From Streptomyces sp. JB150 (GTDB lineage: Bacteria > Actinomycetota > Actinomycetes > Streptomycetales > Streptomycetaceae): DNA of 64,000 bases. A program made the translations under genes and the position numbers. Each line of letters opens with the position of its first letter. The first letter of the stretch is position 1. Below the pieces are notes generated by a model. That model had not been told where the DNA came from and did no database searches. It saw only the letters and a list, made by a program, of their open reading frames with translations. Below, in pieces: positions 18,366 through 26,875 of the stretch. The stretch covers positions 6,602,634 through 6,666,633 of the forward strand of contig NZ_CP049780.1 of the NCBI RefSeq assembly GCF_011193355.1, written 5' to 3'.

Positions 18366-18417
18366 CTCCAGTCCGCACCCGACAGCTCACCTCGCAGGCG
18401 CCGGAGAGGAATTCGCC

Positions 18418-19410
18418 ATGCCCGCGAAGGGTAAGCACCGCCGTCCGAAGACCCAGCGTTTCACCCGTTCCATCGCCGTCGCCGGCACCGGTGGAGCCGC
18501 GCTCGCGCTGCCCCTGATGGGGGCCGCCGCAGCCCATGCCGCCACCCCGCAGGCCGCCGCGGAAGACGCCACCCGGTCCGTCGCGTCCGTGCAGCAGTCC
18601 ACGGCGAAGAAGGCCGCGGAAAAGTCCGTCGAGAAGAACTCCGGTGTGCGTATCTACACCGTGAAGTCCGGTGACTGCCTCTCGGAGATCGCCGAGGACC
18701 AGAAGGTCGAAGGCGGCTGGCAGCGGCTCTACGCCGACAACCGCGCCACCGTCGGCGAGGACCCGTCGCTGATCCACCCCGGCCTCGAGCTGACCCTCGG
18801 CGAGAAGGCCGCCGCCTCCGCGCCGAAGAGTTCCTCCGCCGAGCAGTCCAAGCCGTCGCGGTCCTCCCAGGGCTCGTCGCAGCAGTCGTCCGGCGCCTCG
18901 AAGAAGGCCGAGTCGGACGAGTCGGCGCAGTCGCAGTCCGCCAAGCCGGCCGAGGCGTCCTCCCCGCAGACCTCCACGGCCGCCCAGGCCGCCACGGTCG
19001 CCGGCGGTCACACCGCTCCGGTCGCGGGCGCCGGCATCGGTACCGCCTACAAGGTCGCGGGCAGCATGTGGTCCAGCGGCTACCACACCGGCGTCGACTT
19101 CGTCGTCCCGACCGGCACCTCGCTCAAGGCCGTCGGCGCGGGCACCGTCGTCTCGGCCGGCTGGGCCGGCGCGTACGGCAACCAGGTGGTCATCAAGCTC
19201 GCCGACGGCTACTACGCCCAGTACGCCCACCTGTCCGCGCTGTCGGTGTCGGCCGGCCAGTCCGTCACCGCCGGCCAGCAGGTCGGCCTCTCCGGCTCGA
19301 CCGGCAACTCGACCGGCCCGCACCTGCACTTCGAGATCCGCACCACCCCGGACTACGGCTCGGACGTCGACCCGGTCGCCTACCTCCGCTCGAAGGGCGT
19401 CTCCCTCTGA
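18418..19410 (+). CDS. Secreted LysM-M23 peptidoglycan endopeptidase
   Basis: 330-aa exported cell-wall hydrolase. A signal peptide with a long basic start (MPAKGKHRRPKTQRF) and cleavage near AAAAHAAT is followed by a LysM domain (about 78-125, IYTVKSGDCLSEIAED), a Ser/Ala/Gln linker (about 128-200) and an M23 domain (about 205-320). Zinc ligands are H223 and D227 in HTGVDFV and H304 in the HLHFEIR motif (H302, H304). An RBS GGAGAGGAA precedes the ATG. Control by c-di-AMP through the upstream riboswitch is inferred; a strong terminator follows. Confidence 0.93.
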   Translation: MPAKGKHRRPKTQRFTRSIAVAGTGGAALALPLMGAAAAHAATPQAAAEDATRSVASVQQSTAKKAAEKSVEKNSGVRIYTVKSGDCLSEIAEDQKVEGGWQRLYADNRATVGEDPSLIHPGLELTLGEKAAASAPKSSSAEQSKPSRSSQGSSQQSSGASKKAESDESAQSQSAKPAEASSPQTSTAAQAATVAGGHTAPVAGAGIGTAYKVAGSMWSSGYHTGVDFVVPTGTSLKAVGAGTVVSAGWAGAYGNQVVIKLADGYYAQYAHLSALSVSAGQSVTAGQQVGLSGSTGNSTGPHLHFEIRTTPDYGSDVDPVAYLRSKGVSL

Positions 19411-19453
19411 CGACTGCCCGCCGCGCCGGTTCCTGACCCCGCCGCACGCGCCA

Positions 19454-19491
19454 CCGAAGGCCGGACCCCGATCCCCGGGTCCGGCCTTCGG
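19454..19491. terminator. Strong terminator after the M23 peptidase gene
   Basis: Perfect 15-bp inverted repeat (CCGAAGGCCGGACCC, 19454-19468, with 19477-19491) and an 8-nt loop, 43 bp after the stop codon. Confidence 0.9.
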
Positions 19492-19535
19492 CATGTGCGC
19501 GGCCGTAGGTCCATGGCAGAGTGATCGTCGTCAGT

Positions 19536-19551
19536 TGGCAAGCGCTTTCTG
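19536..19551. promoter_or_regulatory. LacI-type operator upstream of the DUF6250 gene
   Basis: TGGCAAGCGCTTTCTG has the AAGCGCTT core (19540-19547) with partial outer symmetry characteristic of LacI/GalR-family sugar repressor sites. It lies about 60 bp before the GTG of the secreted DUF6250 protein, suggesting sugar-responsive control. No LacI gene is in the window. Confidence 0.6.
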
Positions 19552-19608
19552 TCGGTGTTGCGCACCCGCGCTTTCCCCGCGCTCTCCATCCGTCGAGGAG
19601 CCGTTCCC

Positions 19609-20358
19609 GTGACCACCACACGCAGAGCCTTCGCCGCCCTGGCCGCGGGCGCCGCCCTGGCGGCCCTCGCCCCGACCCCGAGCGCGGCCACGACCGCGAC
19701 CACGACCGCGAGCGCGCGGGCCGGGCGGGCCGCGCCCCGCCCGCGCCCCCGGCTCATCGCCCGCGACGACTTCCGCCACGGCCTCGGTTCGTGGGCCGCC
19801 GAACTCCAGGGCGGCGGCACGGTGACGGCCTCCCGCGGCGTACTGGACATCGACGTGCCCAGCGGGGCCACGGTGTGGTTCCGGCAGCGGCTCCAGGGGC
19901 CGTACGTCCTGGCGTACACCGCCACCCCGGTCGCGGCCGGCGGCCCCAACGACCGTGTCTCGGACCTGAACAACTTCTGGAACGCCACGGACGTCCGCTC
20001 CCCGCGCGACCTGTTCGCCACCCCGCGCGGCGGGGCCCTGGCGGAGTACGACCACCTGACGACGTACTACGCGGGATACGGCGCCAACCACAACACCACC
20101 ACGCGGCTGCGCCGGTACGTCGGCGAGGCCGGTGTCCGGCCGCTCGTGTTCGACTACACCGAGCCGCTGCTCGTGCCCAACGAGCCGAACCGCGTGCGGA
20201 TCGTCTCCGCGGGACCGACCGTCCAGTGGTGGAACAACGGGCGGCTCGTGTTCGACTACACCGACCCGGAACCGTACACCGCGGGCCACTTCGCGTTCCG
20301 TACGGTGTGGAGCCACTTCCGCATCAGTGACTTCCGCGTGTGGCGGCTTATTCCGTAG
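19609..20358 (+). CDS. Secreted DUF6250-domain protein, Tat-type signal
   Basis: 249 aa. The start GTG 19609 follows CGAGGAG; the N-terminus MTTTRRAFAALAAGAALAALA has the twin-arginine form and ends near PSAATTA. The rest is one beta-sandwich-like domain with DDFRHGLGSWAAELQGGG at its start, the GPNDRVSDLNNFWNATDVRSP segment, and WSHFRISDFRVWRL at the end; I recognise it as DUF6250, a lectin/lyase-like fold found with plant-polysaccharide enzymes. Together with the LacI-like operator this suggests a carbohydrate target. Enzymatic activity is unproven. Confidence 0.8.
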   Translation: MTTTRRAFAALAAGAALAALAPTPSAATTATTTASARAGRAAPRPRPRLIARDDFRHGLGSWAAELQGGGTVTASRGVLDIDVPSGATVWFRQRLQGPYVLAYTATPVAAGGPNDRVSDLNNFWNATDVRSPRDLFATPRGGALAEYDHLTTYYAGYGANHNTTTRLRRYVGEAGVRPLVFDYTEPLLVPNEPNRVRIVSAGPTVQWWNNGRLVFDYTDPEPYTAGHFAFRTVWSHFRISDFRVWRLIP

Positions 20359-20451
20359 TTGACCAATCCTTGAAGAGTGGCTTATCTCACCGCCCGTCAA
20401 CCCCTGCCTACGGTCGCGTAAGTCACATTCGACGGTGAATCATGAGCCGTT

Positions 20452-21270
20452 GTGGCAGACGATTCGAAGAATGACAGCAGATCAGTGATCGGGTCGTACG
20501 TGGCGGTGGGGGACAGCTTCACCGAGGGCGTCGGCGACCCCGGCCCCGACGGGGCGTTCGTCGGCTGGGCCGACCGGCTCGCGGTGCTGCTCGCGGACCG
20601 CAGGCCCGAGGGCGACTTCGCGTACACGAACCTCGCCGTGCGCGGGAAACTGCTCGACCAGATCGTGGCGGACCAGGTGCCGCGGGCCATCCAGCTGGCG
20701 CCCGATCTGGTCTCGTTCTGCGCCGGCGGCAACGACATCATCCGGCCCGGCACCGACCCGGACGACGTCGCCGAGCGGTTCGAGCGGGCGGTCGCCGCGC
20801 TGACCGCCGCCGCGGGCACCGTGCTCGTCACCACCGGCTTCGACACCCGGGGCGTGCCGCTGCTCAAGCACCTCCGCGGCAAGATCGCCACGTACAACGG
20901 GCATGTGCGGGCCATCGCCGACCGGTACGGATGCCCCGTGCTCGACCTGTGGTCCCTGAAGTCCGTCCAGGACCGCCGGGCCTGGGACCACGACCGGCTG
21001 CACCTCTCGCCCGAGGGCCACACCCGCGTGGCCCTGCGCGCCGGCCAGGCTCTCGGCCTGCCCGTCCCCGCCGACCCCGAGCAGCCGTGGCCCCCGCTGC
21101 CGCCGCGCGGCACCTTCGAGGTCCGCCGGGACGACGTGCACTGGGCCCGCGAGTACCTGGTGCCCTGGATCGGCCGCCGGCTGCGCGGCGAGTCCTCCGG
21201 CGACCACGTCACCGCGAAGGGCACCCTGTCGCCGGACGACATCAAGATGCGGATCGCGGCGGTGGCGTAA
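20452..21270 (+). CDS. SGNH/GDSL hydrolase
   Basis: 272-aa esterase/lipase-like enzyme of the SGNH superfamily. Block I is AVGDSFTEG (nucleophile S22), block III GGND near residue 95, and block V DRLHLSPEG with the catalytic His. No signal peptide is visible; the start GTG 20452 reads MADDSKNDSR. The C-terminal about 50 residues (RGTFEVRRDDVHWAREYLVPWIGRRLRG) are a conserved tail of the actinobacterial subfamily. The natural substrate is unknown. The gene stands alone between a DUF6250 gene and a convergent TetR gene. Confidence 0.9.
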   Translation: MADDSKNDSRSVIGSYVAVGDSFTEGVGDPGPDGAFVGWADRLAVLLADRRPEGDFAYTNLAVRGKLLDQIVADQVPRAIQLAPDLVSFCAGGNDIIRPGTDPDDVAERFERAVAALTAAAGTVLVTTGFDTRGVPLLKHLRGKIATYNGHVRAIADRYGCPVLDLWSLKSVQDRRAWDHDRLHLSPEGHTRVALRAGQALGLPVPADPEQPWPPLPPRGTFEVRRDDVHWAREYLVPWIGRRLRGESSGDHVTAKGTLSPDDIKMRIAAVA

Positions 21271-21511
21271 GGGAGCCCCCGCCGACGGCCGTCTCTTTCG
21301 GTCTCGGTCTCGGTGTCGGTCTCGGGCTTTGTCTCGGCCGATGTCGCGCGGTCCCCTCGTCCCGGCCGGCGGGGGGATCGCGCGCAGTGGTGCGGGGAGG
21401 CGACGGGGGCGTCGGACGGGCGCGGCGACAGCCGGCGAGACGTCGTCGCGCCCGCGCCCGTCCGATGCCCCGGCCTCGGATTCGGGGGAGGGGACGCCAC
21501 CGCCGGCGGCG

Positions 21512-22111
21512 TCACCCCTGCGACAGCCCCAGCTCCCGGTTCAGTGCCTCGTCCACCCACTGCTGGGCGCGGGTGCGCGAGACCGCGCCCTTGTAGGACG
21601 TGAGCTGTACGGCGAGCCCGTCGAGGAGGGCGGTGAGGCGCAGCGCGGTGGCCTCGGGGTCCGGGCAGTGGAACTCGCCCGCGGCCACGCCCTCGGCGAC
21701 GACCTCGGTCAAGGCCGCCTTCCACTGCCGGTCGAGCTCCCGCGTGACCTCCCGCAGCGCGGGCTCGCGCAGCGCCGCCGCCCAGCCCTCGATCCACAGC
21801 CGCCAGCCCTTGGCCTGGCCGGTGGGGGCGTACCAGCGCACGGCTGCGCGGAGCCGGCGCAGCGCGCTGGTGCGGCGGCCGAGCAGCCCGCGCAGCCGGG
21901 CCAGATCGTCCTCGGCGGCGTACGCGAAGGCGGCGGCGACCAGCTTCTCCTTGGTCGAGAAGTGATAGAGGACCAGCGCGTTGCTCACCCCGAGCGCCGA
22001 GGCGACATCCGCGATGCGCACCGCCGCCACGCCCCGCGCCTCGATCTGCTCCACCGCGGCCCGCAGCAACTCCTCGCGCCGCTGTTCGACGCTCAACCGC
22101 ACTCTCGCCAT
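21512..22111 (-). CDS. TetR-family transcriptional regulator
   Basis: 199 aa. The N-terminal HTH (about 10-55: LLRAAVEQIEARGVAAVRIADVASALGVSNALVLYHF) is a clear TetR_N domain; the C-terminal ligand domain is alpha-helical. Divergent from an MBL-fold gene, with a 16-bp palindrome between them that is the likely operator for both. The bases after its stop up to the SGNH gene (21271-21511) hold only repeated GGTCTC-type hexamers and no gene. Confidence 0.92.
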   Translation of the reverse strand: MARVRLSVEQRREELLRAAVEQIEARGVAAVRIADVASALGVSNALVLYHFSTKEKLVAAAFAYAAEDDLARLRGLLGRRTSALRRLRAAVRWYAPTGQAKGWRLWIEGWAAALREPALREVTRELDRQWKAALTEVVAEGVAAGEFHCPDPEATALRLTALLDGLAVQLTSYKGAVSRTRAQQWVDEALNRELGLSQG

Positions 22112-22159
22112 CAGGTCACCCTAACGGCCGTCACCGCTGCCGGCCGCCGCGCTTGACTG

Positions 22160-22175
22160 CTGAACCACCGTTCAG
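22160..22175. promoter_or_regulatory. TetR operator CTGAACCACCGTTCAG
   Basis: CTGAAC-N4-GTTCAG inverted repeat between the divergent TetR gene (start 22111) and the MBL gene (start 22263). Position and the TGAAC/GTTCA arms fit a TetR dimer site controlling both. Confidence 0.75.
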
Positions 22176-22262
22176 TACCGGAGCCCCTTTCCGGACCGGC
22201 CCGACGCGGTGTCGGCGGGGCGGACCATAATGGGAGCCTCACCGACTCCACCTGGAGGTACC

Positions 22263-23537
22263 GTGGCCGCTGCCCGTTCCCTGAACTCCGGGCTGCGCGC
22301 CCTGCGGCCCGCGGCGTTCGGCGCGGACCCCGGCGGTGAGCGCCTGGCACGGATCCGCAGATCGCCCCACTTCAAGGACGGCGTCTTCCAGAACCCCGGC
22401 GGCCCCTCCCGGATCCGCCCCTCCGGCTCGGCCCGCGACTTCGCGCAGGTCTACTTCGACAAGGACGCCCGCCCGCGCCGCATCCCCGCGAGCCGTGTGC
22501 CGGTCCACCCGACGACCCTGGCCGACCTCGCCAAGCCCCCGGCCACCGGGCTGCGGCTGACGTGGATGGGCCACTCCAGCGTCCTCGCCGAGATCGACGG
22601 ACAGCGGGTCCTGTTCGACCCCGTCTGGGGCGAGCGCTGCTCCCCGTTCCCCTTCGCCGGCCCGCGCCGCCTGCACCCCGTCCCGCTGCCGCTCGCCGCG
22701 CTCGGCCCGGTCGACGTCGTCGTCATCTCGCACGACCACTACGACCACCTGGACATGCCCACGATCAAGGCGCTGGCCGGGACGGACACCCTGTTCGCCG
22801 TGCCGCTCGGCGTGGGCGCCCACCTGGAGGCCTGGGGCGTGTCCCCGGCCCGCCTGCGCGAACTGGACTGGCACGAGTCGGCCCGGGTCGGCGGCCTCAC
22901 CCTCACGGCCACCCCGGCCCGCCACTTCTGCGGCCGCGGCCTGCGCAACACCCAGCACACCCTCTGGGCGTCCTGGACCGTCGCCGGCGAGGAGCACCGC
23001 ATATTCCACAGCGGCGACACCGGTTACTTCACCGGCTTCCAGGACATCGGCGCCGCGTACGGCCCCTTCGACGCCACGATGATCCAGATCGGGGCGTACA
23101 GCGACTTCTGGCCGGACATCCACATGACCCCCGAGGAGGGCGTACGGGCCCACCTCGACCTCCAGGGCGGCAGCCCCGCAGGGGTGCTGCTGCCGATCCA
23201 CTGGGGCACCTTCAACCTGGCGCCGCACGCCTGGGCCGAGCCGGGGGAGTGGACGAAGGACGCGGCGGAGGAGGCCGGCCAGGCCGTCGCCCTGCCGCGC
23301 CCCGGCGAGCCGTTCGAACCGGCCGGGAAGCTTCCGGCGGACGCCTGGTGGCGCGCGGTGTCCCGGCCGATCGCCCGCCCGTGGCGCCGGCCGCCGGCCG
23401 AGGCGGGGGCGGCCGCCGGGTCCACGTCGGCCGTCGGGACCACCACGGCCGCCGGCGACAGCACGGCCACCGCGGAGAGCGCGGCCGCCGGTGGCGATGC
23501 GAGCCCCAAGGACCTCGACCTGGCGGGCGAGCGGTAA
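22263..23537 (+). CDS. MBL-fold metallo-hydrolase (NAPE-PLD/UlaG-like)
   Basis: 424 aa. The metal motif is SHDHYDHLD, followed by ATPARHFCGRG, HSGDTGYF and LLPIHWGTF, the pattern of the beta-lactamase-like superfamily that includes N-acylphosphatidylethanolamine phospholipase D. GTG 22263 is preceded by CTGGAGG; an ATG frame 54 bp upstream reads through the operator. The C-terminal 55 residues are an Ala/Thr/Ser-rich tail without fold. The divergent TetR regulator suggests induction by a small lipophilic compound. Substrate unknown. Confidence 0.88.
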   Translation: MAAARSLNSGLRALRPAAFGADPGGERLARIRRSPHFKDGVFQNPGGPSRIRPSGSARDFAQVYFDKDARPRRIPASRVPVHPTTLADLAKPPATGLRLTWMGHSSVLAEIDGQRVLFDPVWGERCSPFPFAGPRRLHPVPLPLAALGPVDVVVISHDHYDHLDMPTIKALAGTDTLFAVPLGVGAHLEAWGVSPARLRELDWHESARVGGLTLTATPARHFCGRGLRNTQHTLWASWTVAGEEHRIFHSGDTGYFTGFQDIGAAYGPFDATMIQIGAYSDFWPDIHMTPEEGVRAHLDLQGGSPAGVLLPIHWGTFNLAPHAWAEPGEWTKDAAEEAGQAVALPRPGEPFEPAGKLPADAWWRAVSRPIARPWRRPPAEAGAAAGSTSAVGTTTAAGDSTATAESAAAGGDASPKDLDLAGER

Positions 23538-23951
23538 GACGCGCTCCGGTGCGGGGGTGGGGGCGGGGGCCGGGCCGAAAACCGGTTGAGGCAACCCGTG
23601 TCCGGCTCCCTACGATGAGCGGCGACAGCCTCGTGTGAGGGAGACATCGGAGCCGGAGAGGGACTCGGTGCGGTCGGCGCGATGGGCCACCGGCGGTGAG
23701 CGGGCGGGGCGTGGGCCGCGTAACGCTCACGGGGTCTGGTGGCCACTGATCCGAAGACCTCGGACGTACCGCTGAGCCGTACCGCGATGCGGGCGGCTCG
23801 CTTCGACCTGCCCCTTTTTTCTCCCCTCACCCGACCGGCGCCCCCCCTGTGCCCTGACGCGGCCCCGTGTGGCCTTGCACGGCCTTGCGCGGCCTCGCGT
23901 GTCTCTTGGGCACCGGCGCCGGCACCGGCCGGGTCCGTCCCGTACGAGGTC
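23538..23951. other. Gene-free stretch before the MFS gene
   Basis: No gene supported. The frame of the MFS gene stays open back to 23739 but reads composition unlike a protein, and no ribosome binding site favours it. The stretch includes a pyrimidine run (about 23810-23830) and a short repeat of GGCCTTGC/GGCCTCGC (about 23868-23900). A promoter for the MFS gene is presumed here. Confidence 0.4.
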
Positions 23952-25241
23952 ATGAGAGACACCGACAACGTCAGATTCCTGCCCGCGCTGCTGGTCATCG
24001 CGCTGAGCGGCGCCATCGTCGAGCTGGACATGTCCGTGCCCGGCTTCCCCGACATCGCCCGGGCGCTGCACGCGTCCGAGGCGGCGGTCCAGCTGACCGT
24101 GACCTACAACTTCCTCGGCTACTGCCTGGGCGCCCTGGTCCACGGTCCGCTGTCGGACCGGTTCGGCCGGCGGGCCGTCATGCTCGCGGGGAACACCGTG
24201 ATGCTGATCGGCGCGCTGGGGTGCGCCCTCGCCCCGGACATCGATTTCCTGCTCGCCTCCCGGTTCGTCCAGGGCATCGGTGCCAGCACCTCCGTCGTCC
24301 TGGTGTTCGTCATCATCGCCGACGTCTACGACGGCCCCCGCATGCTGCGGATGTTCGGCCTCACCAACGCCGCCATGTCGGCGCTCATGACGGCCGCGCC
24401 CGCCCTCGGCGGCGTCGTCAACCGCACCCTCGGCTGGCGCGGCACCTACGCGGTCGTCTTCGCCGTCACGCTGGCGGCGCTCGTGCTGATGGCGCTGTTC
24501 CTGCCCGAGACCGGCGGGCGTGAGCGGGTGAAGGGCGGCGCCCGGCGGGTCGTCGCCGACTACCGCAGACTGCTGTCCAGCCCGCGGTTCCTCGCGGCGT
24601 CGCTGGTGCCGAGCCTGCTGTTCGCGGCGTACATGGTGTTCATCGCGGCCGCCTCGTTCCTGTACATGGACCGCTTCGGGCTGTCCACGCTGGGCTTCGC
24701 GGCCCATCTCCTGGTCGTCGTGGCGTCGTTCGCGCTCACCAGCCTGTACGCCACGAGGCTCATGGACCTGCTCGGCGGCCCGGAGCGCACGGTGGTCTGC
24801 GCGGTGGCCGCCACGGTCGCGGGCGTCGGTCTGTTCCTGCTGCTCGGTGACGGGCCGGTGGGCACCACGACCGCGCTCGTGGTGTTCTGCGTCGGCTACG
24901 CCGCCCTGTACCCCGTGGTGTTCGGGCGGTCCCTCCAGGTGTTCCCCGCACTCCAGGGAGCGGCCTCCTCGCTCACCATGAGCGGCCGGGCCCTGCTCGT
25001 GACGCTGTTCACCGGTGTCGCGAGCAGCCTGTTCACCGGCGACGCCACGGTCACCGCCACGGTCATGGCGACGGCCACCCTCACCGCCGCGCCGCTGGCC
25101 TTCGTCGGGCGGGGGAAGGCGGGCGAGACGGAAGGAGCCCGCGCGGCGGACGCCGAGGGAGCCGGCGCCGCGGACTCCGCAGGAACCGGCGCCGCGGACA
25201 CCGGGGAGTCCGGGACCGTGAGCGGCCGCGGACCCTCGTAA
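23952..25241 (+). CDS. MFS drug exporter, Bcr/CflA (DHA1) type
   Basis: 429-aa integral membrane transporter with 12 expected segments. The inter-helix loop signature DRFGRRAVMLAG after TM2, RFVQGIGAS in TM4 and the antiporter motif-like GWRGTY region are present. The opening VRFLPALLVIALSGAIVELDMSVPGFPDIARAL is characteristic of Bcr/CflA exporters. ATG 23952 follows GAGG at close spacing. The last about 40 residues are an acidic Gly/Ala tail with an AAD-type repeat. Likely exports drugs or metabolites by proton antiport. Confidence 0.9.
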   Translation: MRDTDNVRFLPALLVIALSGAIVELDMSVPGFPDIARALHASEAAVQLTVTYNFLGYCLGALVHGPLSDRFGRRAVMLAGNTVMLIGALGCALAPDIDFLLASRFVQGIGASTSVVLVFVIIADVYDGPRMLRMFGLTNAAMSALMTAAPALGGVVNRTLGWRGTYAVVFAVTLAALVLMALFLPETGGRERVKGGARRVVADYRRLLSSPRFLAASLVPSLLFAAYMVFIAAASFLYMDRFGLSTLGFAAHLLVVVASFALTSLYATRLMDLLGGPERTVVCAVAATVAGVGLFLLLGDGPVGTTTALVVFCVGYAALYPVVFGRSLQVFPALQGAASSLTMSGRALLVTLFTGVASSLFTGDATVTATVMATATLTAAPLAFVGRGKAGETEGARAADAEGAGAADSAGTGAADTGESGTVSGRGPS

Positions 25242-25276
25242 CGGCCACGGCCCCGTAACGGCCACCCCCGCGGGCC

Positions 25277-25589
25277 TCAGCCCGCCCCGCCGAGTGCCCC
25301 GTCCGGTACGCCCGGACGGGAGCGGAACGCCTCGCGGCCCTCCTCCGTCAGCCGTACGACGCGGGAGCCCTCGGCGGGCAGTGGGCGGACCCCGGCACCG
25401 CCTGGTGGCCGTGGAGGGCGCGACCCCGGCCGGCCCTCCCCGTTCGGTCGCCGTCCAGGCGCGGCCGTCGGGCAGCGGGGGACAGAGGGCGGCCCGCGTC
25501 CGGTCGGCGAGCAGCGCCGCCGAGACGGCTAGGTCCGGTTCCCCGGTGTGGGGACCGGGCTGTCCGGGGTGCGTGTCGGGGCTGGTCAC
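25277..25589 (-). pseudogene. Remnant of an ArsR-family (HTH_20) regulator
   Basis: The GTG at 25589 opens MTSPDTHPGQPG and then EPDLAVSAALLADRTRAAL and PDGRAWTA, the N-terminal helices of ArsR-type regulators. After APSTAT the frame loses similarity, and another frame resumes with GSRVVRLTEEGREAF, a typical C-terminal wing, ending at TGA 25277-25279. Much of the recognition-helix region and the middle is missing, so a deletion with frameshift is likely. It is divergent from a decayed flavin reductase gene that it may once have controlled. Confidence 0.65.
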
Positions 25590-25655
25590 CCCGCCGTTGT
25601 CGGCTGACGACACTTCGACGCCCGGCGAAACGTCGGGCACCTAGCCGTCGGGGGC

Positions 25656-26047
25656 ATGGCGACCGAGACCCAGCGGAACGCCCCGCGGCAGACCGGCACC
25701 CATCGGGTGATCCGGCCGAGCATCCTCTGCTTCGGCACCCCCGTCGTCCTCCTCACCACGGAGAACGACGACGGCACGGCCAACCTCGCCCCCATCTCCT
25801 TCGCGTGGGCGCTGGGGCAGTACGTCGTGCTGGGCCTCGGCAGCGAGAGCCGTACCGCGCGCAACCTCGCCGAGCGGCCCGAGCTGGTGATCAACGTCGC
25901 CTCGCCGTGGCTGTGGGAGCGGGTGGAGCGCCTGGCGCCGCTCACCGGGGCCATCCGGTGCCGGAGAGCAGGCGGGCGGCGTACCGCTACGAGCCCGACA
26001 CGTTCGCCGCCGCCGGCCTCACCCCCGCCGGGGACGAAGACCCGCTC
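25656..26047 (+). pseudogene. Truncated, frameshifted flavin reductase-like gene
   Basis: ATG 25656 begins MATETQRNAPRQTGTHRV followed by the split-barrel flavin reductase signature (TPVVLLTTENDDGTANLAP, GLGSESRTARNLAERPELV). At about 25950 a one-base loss shifts the frame; VPESRRAAYRYEPDTFAAAGL continues in the next frame to about 26040, after which similarity stops. The C-terminal half (dimer and FMN contacts) is replaced by unrelated sequence that runs into an adenosine deaminase remnant. Non-functional. Confidence 0.75.
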
Positions 26048-26149
26048 CCGGGCGCTGTTGCGGGACACCTGGGAGATCCAGCGCGCCGGCAGTGCGCAGC
26101 CCGGGCGGGGCCGATCGGTGTCGCAGCGCGCCTCGGCGCGGAACTCAGA

Positions 26150-26822
26150 TGGCCCTCGCGATGCGCCTCGCCGAGCGCGACCCGCGGTTCGTCGCCGTCA
26201 ACCTCGTCCAGCCCGAGGACGGGGAGACCTCACTGCGCGACTACCGCCTGCACATGCGCATGCTGGCCTTCCTGCGCGACCCGTACCCGGACGCCCATGC
26301 CACCCTGCACGCGGGCGAGTTGTGGCCGGGGCTGGTCAAGCCCGAGGACCTGAGGTTCCACATCAAGGAGGCCGTGGAGGTCGCCGGCGCCGAACGCGTC
26401 GGCCACGGCGTCGACCTGGTCCACGAGGACGACTGACAGGGCACCGCCCGCACCATGGCGGCCCGCGAGGTCGCCGTCGAGGTGCCGCTCACCAGCAACG
26501 CCCAGATCCTCGGCGTCGAGGGCGCCGGCCATCCGTTCCCGACGTACCGGGCGTACGGCGTGCCCGTCGTGCTCGCCACCGACGACCCCGGGGTCTCGCG
26601 GATCGACATCAGCCACGAGTACCGGTACGCCGCCGAGAGCTACGTCCTGTCCTACCGTCAGCTGAAGGACTTGGCGCGGGCCTCCCTGGCGAGCGCCCGG
26701 GCACGGCCAGGCCGGGCCAGCCCTGCCGTCGGCTGCTGGACAGCAGCCCCAAGGCGGCCGTCCAGCGGCGCCGGGAAGCCGCCTTCGCGGCCTTCGAGGC
26801 CGGCTTCCGGCCCGGCCGCTGA
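26150..26822 (+). pseudogene. Remnant of an adenosine deaminase-like gene (C-terminal half)
   Basis: From 26150 the sequence reads RLAERDPRFVAVNLVQPEDG, ATLHAGELWPGL (metal-site HAGE), VGHGVDLVHEDD, then a TGA in frame at 26434-26436, continuing in the same frame with PLTSNAQILGVEGAGHPFP and VVLATDDPGVSRIDISHEY (the catalytic DDPG region). After about 26690 the frame shifts and the tail LLDSSPKAAVQRRREAAFAAFE finishes at 26822. The N-terminal metal-binding half is missing. One nonsense codon plus one frameshift plus truncation mark a dead gene; the motifs are those of the longer actinobacterial adenosine deaminase-like enzymes. Confidence 0.85.
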
Positions 26823-26875
26823 TCCGGCCGCCAGGCCGTCGGTCCACCCGCTGCACCGCTGCACCCGCTACGCCG

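Noticed and set aside
18063..18434. An ORF across the riboswitch
   Set aside because: The sequence matches a structured RNA, and the protein read from it has no pattern and overlaps the start of the M23 gene.
23727..25640. A 637-codon minus-strand frame opposite the MFS gene
   Set aside because: The plus strand encodes a clear 12-span transporter. Only the first part of this frame (up to 25589) reflects an ArsR remnant, which is listed separately.
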